A stretch of 64,000 bases of DNA from Shinisaurus crocodilurus (GCA_021292165.1 CM037888.1:28633140-28697139), one strand, 5' to 3'. Shown: positions 10,785 through 21,940, counted from the stretch's first letter. The notes: generated from the sequence alone by a model not told the origin. Program-made: numbers and translations.

Positions 10785-11081
10785 ACAGCCCAATCTCGTC
10801 TGATCTCGGAAGCTAAGCAGGGTCAGGCCTGGTTAGTAGTTGTATGGGTGACCACCTTGGACTACCAGGTGCTGTCGGGAGGGACCGGAGCTCAGTGTGA
10901 GAGAGAGCACCTGCTTTGCATGCAGGAGGTCCCAGGTTGGATCCCCGGCATCTCCAGGTAGGGCTTGGAAAGAATCCTGCCTGAAACCCCAGAGAGCCAT
11001 TGCTGCCAGTCAGTGTCAACAATACTGGGCTAGATGGACCAAGGGTCTGACTCAGTATAAGGAGCTTCCTATGTTCCTATG
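10785..11081 (+). mobile_element. 5S rRNA pseudogene fused to a tRNA-derived SINE (possible dimeric SINE)
   Basis: Bases 10785-10880 follow 5S rRNA closely to its 3' end: CCCAATCTCGTCTGATCTCG, GCTAAGCAGGGTCAGGCCTG, ACTACCAGGTGCTGTCGG. With no spacer, 10881-10960 is a tRNA-like head (AGCACCTGCTTTGCATGCAG, GGTTGGATCCCC), and 10961-11081 is the tail seen at 2709-2854 (CTGACTCAGTATAAGGAGC). Either a 5S-tRNA dimer or a chance junction. Confidence 0.75.
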
Positions 11082-11089
11082 CTAATTTG

Positions 11090-12116
11090 AAATCTTCTTT
11101 GTTTTCTCCCGGATGTACTACTCACCAACACTTTTCGGTATCTCTAATGTATTATAACATCAAATGCGACAAATTAGACAGCAAGCTGGCTGCTGTAATT
11201 AAACTGAATAGGCTAAAAATATCTCCACTCAATCCTCAATTTGCATCCTATTATTCATCATCTTTCAGGTTTTGGCAGAACAATGGGCATGCACAGCTTG
11301 GGGATTATCGCGAGGTTTATACTTTGCTGGGGTGATGCGATATTCTATCTGGGCTATGAGCAAGTCGTGCTGCATCAGATCAAAATCCCACGTTCATTCT
11401 GTAGCTGAGAAAACCCCATTGTTCTCTTCCTCTCTGTCTTTATGGGGATTTAATCTAACCAAGAGCCCTGTGAGTTTGCCACATGGAACAGATGCTGCTT
11501 TATACATTTAAAATTGAGTCTTTGTTACCCAGCACTAGCCGTTAATAGGGAGATAATGAAAATACGGAAATTAAATAAGTACAGTACCACAGCTGAAAGA
11601 ATCGTCTTTTCCAGTTGCTAACCACTGCAACTGGATTAAAAAATATGTTGGGGAATTGATTTTGAAGAATATTGGGTGGATGGTGTGCCCTTCAAAGCTG
11701 GGACTCCGCAGGGCTTAGTCCCAGAACCTGTTCTTAATACTTGGAATCATTTGAATTCATAAGATGACAGTGCCATAAGGCATGTGCAGAGTGCTTTTCT
11801 TGGACAACGAAGGGACCTCATATGGCTCCCACATATCTGGGGATAAGGGTTAACGAAGCAGGTTTAAGTCTCAGTTGTGATCTTGAGGACAAAATATATG
11901 TGTTGAGGAAAAGGCACTCAGCAGACACTTCTTCAGCTTATCATCTTCCACCATATTCCAGAGTAGGGCTGCAAGTTTTAAGTGGTAGATTAATTAACTA
12001 AAGCTTTAGTTGATTAATTGGTGAGCAGAGTTTTAGTCAGTGAGCAAAATGAAATTGGTTGGGCTCCAAGGATATGATTATCCTTGTTTCTTTTTGAGCT
12101 ATTTAGAGAGGCAAAA
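11090..12116. other. Unclassified mostly single-copy tract
   Basis: No gene, RNA or mobile element recognised. The short plus-strand frames at about 11087-11510 overlap each other in different phases and show no domain, signal peptide or splice-flanked exon pattern. Confidence 0.3.
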
Positions 12117-12152
12117 GGGTGCAATCCTATGCATGTTTAGACAGAAAGAAGT
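12117..12152. mobile_element. Family B MITE, left end only
   Basis: GGGTGCAATCCTATGCATG followed by TTTAGACAGAAAGAAG matches the family B terminus. The element stops where the LTR-like insertion at 12153 begins, and no right half follows that insertion. Confidence 0.7.
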
Positions 12153-13214
12153 TGTGAAGGACCAGCACCCGGGTCCTATGCGTGAGTTCGGCGCTTAACG
12201 GGTTAACCGGCACTGAGTTACAGCCCGTACAAGCAAGTGAAACCGACTAGGAGGTTTGCACACACAAGAGGAAACTAGAGCCCTTTGAATGACTAAATAA
12301 GGCTTTATTTATTTACACAATATATGGAGCGGAACTAACAGCTTTCTAGGAATACTACAACGTCAATATGACCTGACGTGACCCCCAAGTTTATCAATGA
12401 ACAGGCTCCCAGGCTAGCGCATTGGGATTAGTCAGTTACCTTAGACTAAAGACTTCATGCTAGTCAATTTCAGCCTGGCTCCGGGTCTGTCCGATCCGGG
12501 GAGGAGAACAGCTTACTCCAGCCGCTGCTGGAGGATGGATCTTGATCAAAAGCACCCCGTGTTCCCAACAACCAGCAAAAGGAGGGGAGAGGGGTTTTCT
12601 ACCCCTGGGTTTCCCGCTCTCCCCGCCCTCAAGGGTCAGGTGGGGCTATGCCTGCCCCTTCGTGTCAGGTGGGCTTATTCCTGCCCGGGAAGGTGACGTA
12701 TTGGATACTTTACAGCTCTTTGAGACTGCCCTGTTAGTTTGATGGTCTTGATGGTCCTTTCCTGGGTTTTGTGGATTCCAACCGATACTCTCCATTGTTG
12801 GGATGCCGGTCCGTCTGGCTGCTTCCCTGTAACCCAATCTCCCTTCCTCGCCCCCCCTCCCCCTTGGAAGGAGGCTGGTGTGTGCGTGTGCATGTATACT
12901 CGTGTCAGGCTTTCTCCACAGAAGTCCTACAACTCCCAGCATTCCCCAGCCTGACAATGACTCTGAGTCTCCCACCTGGTCCACCACCTGTGTGCTCTGC
13001 AGAGTCACAGGATGAGAGTTAGGAACCGAGGCAGGGCTTGGGATATGGCTGAAAGGGTTCTTCGGGATCTCAGGCACAGCATCCCATGACAAGACCCCTC
13101 AGGCTGACCTATGTCTTCTGTGGGACTGTGGTTTGCTGTGCAATCCCCATCTTTATCCTCCAAAATGCTCTGGACTAGGTACAGCCAAGAACGTGACACG
13201 TGTGCTCAAGAGCA
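12153..13214. mobile_element. Candidate solo LTR (about 1.06 kb)
   Basis: Starts TGTGAAGGACC and ends CTCAAGAGCA, so it has TG...CA ends, and is flanked by the 5-bp direct repeat GAAGT (12148-12152, 13215-13219). No internal protease, polymerase or integrase coding was seen, consistent with a solo LTR. The minus-strand orientation is suggested, not proven, by an AAATAAATAAAGCC word (12299-12312 reversed). The overlapping frames at 12646-13092 are not supported as genes. Confidence 0.55.
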
Positions 13215-13318
13215 GAAGTTTTCTAACAATATGTCAGGCCAACTTGGAGGGAGATTTCTTGATGTGAGAAAGAAAAGCCTTTTCTGACTGCATCCAGAAC
13301 AACCACCAATTCAAATGA

Positions 13319-13345
13319 GTGTGTGTGTGTGTGTGTGTGTGTGTG
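13319..13345 (+). repeat. (GT)n microsatellite
   Basis: Thirteen GT units followed by alternating CACGCGCGTGCATG, a Z-DNA-prone run to about 13362. Confidence 0.95.
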
Positions 13346-13369
13346 CACGCGCGTGCATGTGTTTAACTC

Positions 13370-13740
13370 AAGCTACAGTTTATATGTCCCCACCCAGCAT
13401 AAATAGATAACTTCACAAATGGATGCCTAATAATAATAATAAAAGAGAGATAAACACAGACAGCATACCTCATTAAAAAAAATTAGCATGTCATATTTAA
13501 ACCTGTTCCCTTGATTTGCAGGTTAATAAAAACTCACCCAGTAGCCGCAAAGAAGGTAATTAATTGCCAATCTATAAAATTAACATTGTGTGTGGCGCTG
13601 AAGATAAGGTTTCCCTTTATTGAAAATACTCAAGGCCACTCAGCTCAAAGCAAAGGTGCCGTGTTCTTGTAAACGGAAACCGTGTTCGGAGCCTGCTCTG
13701 AGATGCTATCTTCTTAAATAATTGCTTTCACCCCACTCCC
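13370..13740. other. Repeat-free tract, candidate conserved noncoding element
   Basis: Complex sequence without MITE or LINE features. Contains AAGGTAATTAATTGCC (13552), AAATTAACATTG and GAAGATAAGG (GATA-type). It resembles vertebrate developmental CNEs in composition. No splice sites or frame support an exon. Confidence 0.3.
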
Positions 13741-13894
13741 TGGCTAGGCAAAAAGATACCGTAAGAGTAATTCAATGGAGACATTCAGCATTGCCTGGGA
13801 ATGACTTGCATCGTTACACCTTTTGTTAACTGAGCCCATTCCTCTCCTGGAATAAAGAGAGGAAGCCTCAGGATGCTGGGGGGGGGGGAAATTA

Positions 13895-14485
13895 GGGATG
13901 TGTGAGGAATCCAATAGGGGGGTGAAAATCAGATGGATTTTCACGATTCAGCCCCCAAGATTCCTGTTTGCCAGCCCTGCACTGGCGCCGACTTGCACTG
14001 GTACGAGTCGAGTCAGCTCGCAGACTTTCGTTTCTAAGACAGGCTGCAATTTGCGCATGTAAAAAAAAATGCTAAGGAAATTGATGTACGTTTACTCATT
14101 GTGTGCAAATCGGCACCCCGAAAGCATGTGGATCTAGTGCACTTTGCATAAAATCAGCCAATTTCCACAAATCAGCACCCGAAAAGCATGTAGTCCTTGC
14201 ACGATCTGCCCAAATCTGCCACTTTTATGCAAAGAGCTCTAGAGCCACGTGCTTTTCACGTGCCGCTTTGTGCGAAATGTGCAAAGTACTGTGATTTATG
14301 CAAATCGGATAAATTTGCATAAATTGCACAAATTTCCTTAGCGTTTAAAAAAAAATGCACAAACCGTGGCCCCTCTTAGAGACGGAAAAAACCCTGACTT
14401 GGCCCACTTCCAATCATCGGATCGGAAGCAGGCAGGAAGTCCATCAAACTCAAACCAGCTCAACTTCCCAGCATCAGCACATCCC
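13895..14485. mobile_element. Long MITE, family H (591 bp, TA-flanked)
   Basis: Termini GGGATGTGTGAGGAAT and GCATCAGCACATCCC are inverted, each followed outward by TA. The interior has repeated TGCACAAA / TTTGCGCA-like words and CAGGCTGCAATTTGCGCA, matching the second copy at 34575-35152. TA flanks favour Tc1/mariner-type insertion, but longer palindromic flanks (AATTA/TAATT) leave other classes open. Confidence 0.65.
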
Positions 14486-14606
14486 TAATTTATGCAAAGA
14501 CGTAACCCTACATGTTTCGGCCTTGAATATGGGCCTTCTTCAAGGTTCAGGTTTATAGACAGACAGACAGTCTGTCTATAAACCTGCACTGCAGAAATGC
14601 CTGCAG

Positions 14607-14762
14607 CAGGACTGGTGCAAGGCAGTTTGGTGCCCTAGGCAAGATCAGATATTTAGCGCGCCCCCCCTTCCCACTTGAGAGCGCTGTATTTTTTTCCAAG
14701 GCGTTTCTGGTGCCCCCCTTTAGCCCTGCTGCCTAGTCGGCCTAATGGTAGCACCGGCCCTG
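14607..14762. mobile_element. Short hAT MITE (CAGGGCCGG group), perfect TSD
   Basis: Ends CAGGACTGGTGC and GCACCGGCCCTG, and inner arms GGTGCCCTAGGC / GCCTAGTCGGCC. Flanked by GCCTGCAG on both sides (14599-14606, 14763-14770), a perfect 8-bp hAT duplication. Related to the much longer element at 60586-61221. Confidence 0.93.
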
Positions 14763-14837
14763 GCCTGCAGAAATTTCTGGGGAAAGATAGTGTCCAAGAT
14801 GAATCCTGAGTCTGGTCCTCCAGACTGGTCTTCAGAG

Positions 14838-14930
14838 ATCTCTCCTTGGGGGCATAACTATAGGCACTGTCGTGATGAGTGCCTGCACTTCAGAATTTAC
14901 TGCTACACCACTGGGGATACCAGATCACAG
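14838..14930. repeat. Family O repeat fragment
   Basis: CTTGGGGGCATAACTATAGG ... GATGAGTGCCTGCACTTCAG ... TACACCACTGGG matches the 3' part of the longer copies at 32640-32930 and 63195-63470. Confidence 0.65.
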
Positions 14931-15029
14931 TTGTAGCCTTGTGTGTTGTTGTTTTAAAGTGGCCATGTGGTGCCTGCATAAGGTGCAAAGAGTGTCATCC
15001 TGGGGTATAGCCCTTTAAGTAGAGCGGGG

Positions 15030-17280
15030 AGTCACACTTTGAGCTGCACACGCGCAGTGAGGTTGGCTCGTTGTTTTGGAGAGCTTTTGGATTTCTTCTT
15101 CACCTGGTTGATGCCGAGATCAGGCCTATCGTGGAAGAATTTTCTGCATGTTAATCACCAAACAGCTTGGCTTGGCATTTCTCCTTCTCTTATCTCAACC
15201 TTGTGCCACTGCCTTAAGGAATTAAGGAATAATTGTGTCTCCACAATTCCCTAATAAAACACAGGGATAGGAGGAGAGAGAGAGAGAGAGAGGGAGAGAG
15301 AGAGAGAATGCCATACCTGCTAGACAGTGATTGCAAGGGAACATTATTGCTGATGTCAAAAGAAGAGGCATGATTAAGTATTGAGACGTTCACAATTTTC
15401 AAGTAAAATAACTGTGCATTTCTGTTGTGTGCTGCTACAGGAGGCCCTGACATCAAGAGAATTGTATATCTATTGATCAGATAAATGTGCATACTTGTTT
15501 TAAATTGCCTCTGAGTCTCTTTCCACACTCGACCTTCCAGCTTGAATCCTGGGAGGGGAAGAAGAGAACATTACAAGAGTCAAGCATTCTTTCCATGACT
15601 TAACATCAGGAGAGGCCCATATTGCATGCTTGTTAAGGGAGGCAAGAAGAAATGGGGCCATTACACTGTGTTTTCTGGATCATCAATTAGGATTTTTTAT
15701 ATATATACTAGATCTTTGGAATGAGCTTGTACTGTTTATCCAAGGTCCATCTTTGTATGGCACAACTAATGAATACAGATAGCTAAACTCCAGCCTGAAG
15801 TAGGAGAGCGCACTGCTTTCCAAGAAAGATGCATGGCCAGCGCGGAAGATGGGAAACATTCAATTTGTCACAAAGGAGTCGGTCGTATTAGTCAAGGGAG
15901 TTGAAACTTCCCTAGCATGCTTTGCTGTAGTGAGAAATTAGAGTGTCGTGGTTTTTGGAAGCTTCCAATTTGCAGTGAACTAGGACTGTGTTATTAGGGC
16001 AAGTATTTATAGTGAGATATCCAAGCCTGGAAAATTCAAGGTAAGATTTCAGCACTGAGCACTGAAACACCAGTTTCAGACACTAAATGCATTGGCCCTG
16101 TTCGCACATAACGACAACCCATCGGTTTAAAAACTGAACATTGCTCATTCACCTATCCTTAAACTTATCTCACTGATTTCAATGTGCATACCTTAAACAG
16201 GTTTCCCCTCTACAAGCTTGCCAAATTCAGAGCCAAAATGTTATTTGCTCTCTTTGTATCCATATTTCCAAGGCTCTCAACACGCAGGACACTCTAATGC
16301 AGCCATCTTTATGCTGATAGATGTGGAAATGTTCCTATCACTTTGGTGAGATGTTATTCTGTAGATTTATCGGCCATTAAGTGTACAATTCTCATGTTAA
16401 GAGCCTCGCAAAGTTCCATCAGTGTAAATATTAGAACGGGGAGAAAGATGCCTTTTCGGGTTTAGAGAAATCATCTCTTTGCAACCTACTTAACTATTTT
16501 TATTATGCAGTGTCTCCAAAAGAAATCCATTAAAGAAAGATAATGCTGAGTCAGTGTAATGTTTTCAGCCTTCAAACGGGGGAAAATATAAAGCATTGAT
16601 TTGCGTTGAAAAAAAATATACAATGCAAAGAAAGGCAGGAACATAACTTTTACAAATATTTTATGACCTACTCTCAGCAGAACACAAAATCTTTCAAGGA
16701 GGGTGGTTGTTGTTGTTTTTACTCCCACTGTGGAATTAAAAAATTTCAAGCAAGAAAAGTGTCAGCGTACCACTCCCTTTAGCTTGCTTCAGGCTCAGCT
16801 GGTCTCTTTGAAGCCAGCAGTGAAAAATTTATGATTCTCTGCTGAAAGGACTTTAGGATGCTAATGGAGCTTCACAATAGAATTATAACCTTGTTCATGA
16901 TCCGCTGCTCACTGTCTTTCATCCTTTTCCCTGCGCAGCCCCTTCTTACATTCAAATGAGTCTCCTTAGCAAGGGACTGGTGCGTGCTCTTTGTGGCTTA
17001 CATCCGCCTCGCTAACAGCCTCTCCCACACTTCGTGGAATCAGCGCGCATTGGACGATACTGTAATTGACAGGCTCGGACAGCCTGTTAATGGGAATGGC
17101 CTCCGTCCGACTTCCATCTGGAAATATTCCCAGTAGACCCACCAAATAACAGAAATTGAGAGCTCGCTCTCTCGCTCTTCTGTAGCCTGTGGCCAAATAG
17201 TTAGTGATAGTAACCCAGAATATTAACTCCCTAAGCCAACAGCTGTTATTATTTAGACCTCTAGTGATAGGTCACTGAAG
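15030..17280. other. Long repeat-poor tract, candidate cis-regulatory region
   Basis: Apart from a (GA)n run at 15271-15307, I recognise no repeat for over 2 kb, unusual in this window. Bases 16910-17170 are notable: non-simple, CpG-containing, with CTGTAATTGACAGG, CAGCCTGTTAATGGG and CAAATAACAG words. Bases 16310-16450 look similar. This is where I would expect conserved noncoding elements. No exon is supported: the frame at 16966-17196 (minus) has no family signature. Confidence 0.35.
15271..15307 (+). repeat. (GA)n microsatellite
   Basis: GA units with one GGGA interruption. Confidence 0.95.
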
Positions 17281-17319
17281 AGAGACCGTGCAAGGAAAGA
17301 CACAGACAAGAATAAAGCA

Positions 17320-17790
17320 CAGGGCCGGCCCTCCCATGAGGCAGGGTGAAGCAGCCACATCAGGCGGTGGATTGGGAGGAGCGGCAAACCGAGCTGCTCC
17401 TTTCCCGCGCCCACCACCGCCGCTGCCCCGCCGCCTCCAGCAGGTGCCCTGGAGAGTCACGCCGGCCACTCTCCTGCCGTGGCATTTGCCGCAGTGAGAG
17501 AGCAGCCGGTGGGGCTCCCTGAGAAGCCACCTGCCCTCAGTTTCCCTCCTTGCACATGCTCCTTACTTTTCCAAATGCGGCAGCTTCTTTTTTCCCCCCC
17601 TTTGTAGAAAGTCAGCTCTGTTTGCCGCCACCGTGTCGGCAGGACAGCTTGCCATAGATAGCGCTGATGCAGCAGCGGCAACAGTAAGGCGAAGGGGACG
17701 CATGATGGGGGAAGGGGCACGATGTGACAGCAGCGGCAAGGCACATGTTCTCTCCCACCTCAAATGGCAAGACACCTTGCGCCAGGGCCG
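17320..17790. mobile_element. hAT MITE (CAGGGCCGG group), GC-rich
   Basis: Starts CAGGGCCGGCCCTCCCATGA and ends GCGCCAGGGCCG. Flanks ATAAAGCA (17312-17319) and AGAAAGCA (17791-17798) agree at 7 of 8 positions. The interior is GC-rich with many CpG, and both strands show spurious overlapping open frames. The right terminus is eroded, so the boundary is less certain than the left. Confidence 0.6.
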
Positions 17791-17829
17791 AGAAAGCATT
17801 AAACCTTGGCTGAATACAACTGGGTAACC

Positions 17830-18300
17830 GATAAAAGGATCATACGGTTGCACAAAACACAAGATTCAGCATTTACTTGAAAGCAACAGACTATGAACCA
17901 TGAGATTATTTGTGATCCCAACGGATGCAAGCCCTGTGAGACTGAATACATTGAATGAACCCTTAGCAGAACAAACCTTCGTTCCGTAACGAGAGAGGAG
18001 AGGGGGAGGGAACATCAAAACACCACTGACTTAAGAAAAGATCTTCTCCCCGCCCATATAGATCTTCTCCTGTGGAGACTGTGCTGCACTTGTCGCTCCC
18101 TTTGGAAGTTAGTTTTGTTGTGATATGTATCACTTTACCAGCTGCAGCACAATTATTTACACATGGAAGGTACAGTGTGGCTCTGTAAACAGGTTTATTA
18201 TGTCTAGGCCATAGGATCTATTCTCAGGCTTGAGAGTCAGAACTGTGGGAAAGGAACGAGCTAGTCACATGGTTTGTATGTTCTGATGACGTTCTAACGT
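17830..18300. other. Unclassified single-copy-like tract
   Basis: No gene, repeat or terminus recognised. Confidence 0.3.
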
Positions 18301-18333
18301 GTTCAGTCAGGAGCCATTTTAAGGGGAAGAAGT

Positions 18334-18402
18334 TCTTCTTCTTCTTCTTCTTCTTCTTCTTCTTCTTCTTCTTCTTCTTCTTCTTCTTCTTCTTCTTCTT
18401 TT
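18334..18402 (+). repeat. Long (TTC)n / (GAA)n array
   Basis: About 22 TTC units, uninterrupted from 18334 to about 18400. A pure polypurine-polypyrimidine tract of this length can form triplex DNA. The poly-lysine minus-strand reading is an artefact. Confidence 0.97.
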
Positions 18403-18639
18403 CCTGTGTCACTGCAACAATGTAACGCCTTTGCTGAGGTGGAGTGAAACTCAACTTCTCTCCACTGGACTTAATGCTTGCTATGCATTTATACTCTGCA
18501 CATGGACTGTAACTAGGAAATGTATACTCTGTAGAACTTTACTTGATAAGTAAATAAAGAGGTAGAATTAGAACCTGTGGTGTTCCAGAGTGTTTCCTGA
18601 CTCCATGGATTAATCGGCAACGGGGAAGATGGAAGCAAG

Positions 18640-19480
18640 TGTCATTACAAGGGGCAGGCTGGGCTGGCGAGGCTGGATCTGACGCTGCACGCTATGCAGG
18701 GGGGGTGAGATCTGTTAAGGTCTGTGTGTGGAAGTCCAGGCATCTGTTAGCACACAGATTGGATTATAAATCTCCCAGCACCAACAGCTCCAACAAATTT
18801 GGCATCCAGTAGGGGCAGGGCGAGGACCTTCTCTGTGGTGGTGTGGCGCCACAGTTCCTGAATCCCTTCCCTCACAAGGCACCACCAACTCTTTATCTAT
18901 GGCGGGGGAGGGCCCAATCCAGCCCATAGATGGTTGAACATCCTCTGTGGACCCCTTCCCTCCCCAAGCACCTCCCCCTCTCCAGGCCCTGCCCCCTGAG
19001 GACAAGGAGCACAATGGGGAATCCCTTTGTTATCTCCAATCAGAGATGAGGTGGGGATTCCCCTGTACCACTTCCCACGCTGCTCGGGACCCCGATCAGG
19101 TGTGGGAAGGAGGAACCTGACTTGGCTGGGGTTTGCAGGAGTCGGCCCCTGCAAGTGATGGCAGAATCCCTTCCCGTGCTGCTCACATCCCAATCCAGGC
19201 ATGAGGGGCATGGGAAGGAGCAGCCCCACTCGGTTAGGGCTTGCCCGCCAAGTTCCTTTCTCCAAGTAGGGAGAGGCATGGAGCTCCATGCCTCTTTCTA
19301 CACTGAGAAGAAAGAAAAAAATGAGCGTGGGTGGGGCGAGGCAGATGACATCACTGGAGGGGGCAAGGCTTTAGGGCACGAGGCCCCACCCCCTGATTTC
19401 ATCCAGCCCACCAGCTTGGTCCGGGGGGGTAATCCAGCCCCGTGGACTAAAAGTGGTTGCCCTCACCTGATCTAAGGGCA
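18640..19480. repeat. GC-rich degenerate repeat, probable old DNA transposon
   Basis: Repeated phrases such as GGGGAATCCCTTTGTTATCTCC (landmark about 19017) and GAGATGAGGTGGGGATTCCCC recur in altered form at 21000-21150 (GGAGATAACAGC, CACTAATTCCCC). The right part (19420-19470) resembles a hAT-type end. Overlapping frames on both strands (18715-19475) are not supported as genes. Confidence 0.35.
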
Positions 19481-20457
19481 CGTAAAGATCTTACAGAGAA
19501 TCGACACATGCATGGAAGTGTATTTTGTGATGCTTTTATAGTTTTAATGAATATGTAACCTGCTTTGGGTCCATCATATGGGAAAAAAGGCAAGCTGGAA
19601 ATGAAATAAACAAAAATCATATGTGATAACAGATGTTTTTTCCTGGAGAGCCATTTATCTGCCTGCCATTTTTTTATCCCACTTTGAGACAGTGTGAAAT
19701 TTCAGCAGAAAACTCAGCGCTGCAAGAAATGTGCATGGCCTCATGGGATTGGCAGTCAGGGGGCTGGATGTGTCGGAGGGAGGGAGCGAGGGAGGGGGAC
19801 ATTTGTTCCTTCACTGGACACACCTGGTGAGCATCACTCATTATCTGAACAGACGGCTGTTTCCTTGTGGTTGGGTCTGGGGGGCTGTTGTGGGAAACCA
19901 CCTGGACCACCTCACTGCGGGGATGAGGGCATGTTTCAAACGACTGGAACCGATTTGCCAATCACCCTAAGACACCACTCAGGCCTGGAATGAGTCTTTT
20001 CAGTGACGGCGTTCAAACCTGAGCTCCCAAACCTGCCATTAGAGTCATCAAAGTGCCAGGAGGCCATTATTTGAAAGACCTCTGGAGAGAATAGCTTGGC
20101 TTGGCCCAGGTTGCTTTTCTCAACAGCTGGAATGTCCCTTTTAGACAGGAAATAAGCAAGGCATTGTATGTTTTTTGTTTGGAGGAGAATTGTGAGAGAG
20201 TAGCAGCACTTGCTACAGAACCAGGGACAGGGTGGGAGCAGTAAAACCAGTTTCTGATTAACATTCTTGCCTTTTCTCAGCAGTTCATCTCCTTAGAGGA
20301 CCGGTTTTTTTCCTGCGCTCCATCTTATTGTCTGTCTCTCACCAGCCTGGCTCAGGGCCAAAACAGATGTGGCATTGGAGACTAGGGCCTCTGGACTAAA
20401 AACAAACAAACCCCAAACCTTAAAAGAGCTATGCTGATGGGGAAGACCAAATTGGAT
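19480..20457. other. No recognised gene or repeat
   Basis: Mixed-composition sequence. Frames at 19633-19993 lie antisense to one another and carry no domain. Confidence 0.3.
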
Positions 20458-20689
20458 TTATTTATTCATTTTCATTCATGATTACATTTTTATCCCACCC
20501 TTTCCCCCTCTTGCAAGGAACCCAAGGCGGCTTACATAGCCCTCCTCCTCTCCTTTTTATCTTCACAACAGCCCTGTGAGGGAGGCAAGGCTGAGAGTCC
20601 ACGACTGAGCTTTATGGCCAACTGGGGACTAGAACTTGGATCTCCCGCGTCCCAGTCCAATGCTCTAACTACTGCGCCACACTTATTAG
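20458..20689 (-). mobile_element. CORE-SINE / MIR-like element, reverse orientation
   Basis: Same structure as 9480-9719. The tRNA-like head is at 20660-20689 on the minus strand (AGTGTGGCGCAGTAGTTAGA), the B-box region GAGATCCAAGTTCTAGTCCC, the core around 20560-20600 (CCTCACAGGGCTGTTGTGAA), and the tail GGGTGGGATAAAAATG plus AAAT-type units. Confidence 0.85.
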
Positions 20690-20705
20690 AGCAGTGATGA
20701 GGAGG

Positions 20706-20975
20706 AGAAGATAGGAAGCTGCCTTATACCAAAGCCAAATTAGTGCTCCATCTAGCTCAGTCTTGTCTACAGGCCTGTGGCTCACGCTGGCTCAGCTTGT
20801 CTGAGCGTGGAAAGCTAAGCAGGGTCAGGCCTGGTTATTACTTGGATGGGAGATCCCCTCCTCTAGTTTCCTGCACTGAGCAGGGGGTTGGACTCGATGG
20901 CCTGTAGGCCCCTTCCAGCTCTATGAGCTATGAATCTACACTGACTGGCAGAGACCCTCCCTCCCTGCAGGGGTG
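20706..20975 (+). mobile_element. tRNA-derived SINE interrupted by a 5S-CR1 SINE
   Basis: The outer SINE is present in reverse as GGAAGCTGCCTTATACC...CCATCTAGCTCAGTCTTGTCTACA up to 20771, and resumes at 20941 with CTGACTGGCAGAGACCC. The inserted element occupies 20772-20934, and TCTACA is duplicated on both sides, so order of insertion is clear. Confidence 0.85.
20772..20934 (+). mobile_element. 5S rRNA-headed SINE with CR1 tail, copy 2 (complete)
   Basis: 163 bp. The 5' end GGCCTGTGGCTCACGCTGGC aligns with 5S rRNA position 1 onward, then GCTAAGCAGGGTCAGGCCTG and ATTACTTGGATGGGAGATC. The CR1 tail is GCACTGAGCAGGGGGTTGGA to CTATGAGCTATGAA. The 6-bp duplication TCTACA (20766-20771, 20935-20940) bounds it and confirms mobility as one unit. 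Confidence 0.92.
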
Positions 20976-21457
20976 CAGATCCCCCAGCCCACGGTCTAAT
21001 CTAGCCCATCAGGTGAATTCCCTGGAGGAATCCTGGCTGTTATTTCCAATTTGCGATCGGAGATAACAGCACACCACTAATTCCCCTGCACACCACTCTT
21101 CCCCCGCATCTCAGATTGGAGATTACAGCAGGGGGGGTGGGGGGTGTCCAGTGCTGGGAAGAACAACCGCTCATCCAGGCCTGAGCTGCGTTGCTTCACA
21201 CGGCAACCTGGCTGCATCCCTATTTCCATTCCAAGGGAGGTGCAGAACTCCCCTCCCCCCCCCTCTCTCTCAGCACAGAGAATGAAATGCTACTATTGGA
21301 CCAAATGGGGAAAGTGGGTGGATGGGTGAGAGAGAGAGGTACAATACAGGCACCGAAAAACAGCGTTATGGGGGGAAAGTGAGCTGCAACCGTTGAACAT
21401 GTTCCAACCAGAGTCACTGCCCAGATCCATTTTGCACCTCACAAGACTCCTTTTCAA

Positions 21458-21483
21458 GTTTGTTTGTTTGTTTGTTTGTTTAA
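21458..21483 (+). repeat. (TTTG)n microsatellite
   Basis: Six TTTG units. Confidence 0.9.
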
Positions 21484-21900
21484 ATCAGGAGATCCAATCA
21501 CAAATCTCCTATATCACATCTGTTTGCAGTATTATGTAGTATTGCGAGTCACCTCCTTTGCGGTAAAGGCTGCAAAATGCAGGGAGAAGTGCTTAGACTC
21601 CATTGCTGTAAAATTGCCAGGGAGATTCTGAAACGTGTTGCAATTTTATAAATGTGTTGGGATGTGTTGCAATTTTATAATGTCATGTATTTTATCAATA
21701 ATGTTTGTTACTCTGGGTACATGTTTTAATTCTAATAATTCTAATCATTAATTTTAACTAGTTTTTTTTATATTATATTTTATGTATTTTTATAACAAGA
21801 GTCCTTATCAGATGATTGGTTAGCTGATTGCCTGTGGAGCTGCATTAGGGACCCCTGGGTTAATCTATTGATTAAATTTGCATAAATGTGTGTCTTAGTT

Positions 21901-21903
<3 letters not shown>

Positions 21904-21938
<35 letters not shown>
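21904..21938 (+). repeat. (CA)n microsatellite
   Basis: Seventeen CA units. Confidence 0.97.

Positions 21939-21940
<2 letters not shown>

Noticed and set aside
10785..10880. Functional 5S rRNA gene
   Set aside because: The 5' third is missing, there are several substitutions in the control region, no T-run terminator at the right place, and it fuses to a SINE.
12646..13092. 148-codon minus frame
   Set aside because: Antisense and shifted frames are equally open, it lies in an LTR-like element, and no domain was recognised.
18224..18454. Lysine-rich small protein
   Set aside because: It is a frame of the (TTC)n array read in reverse.
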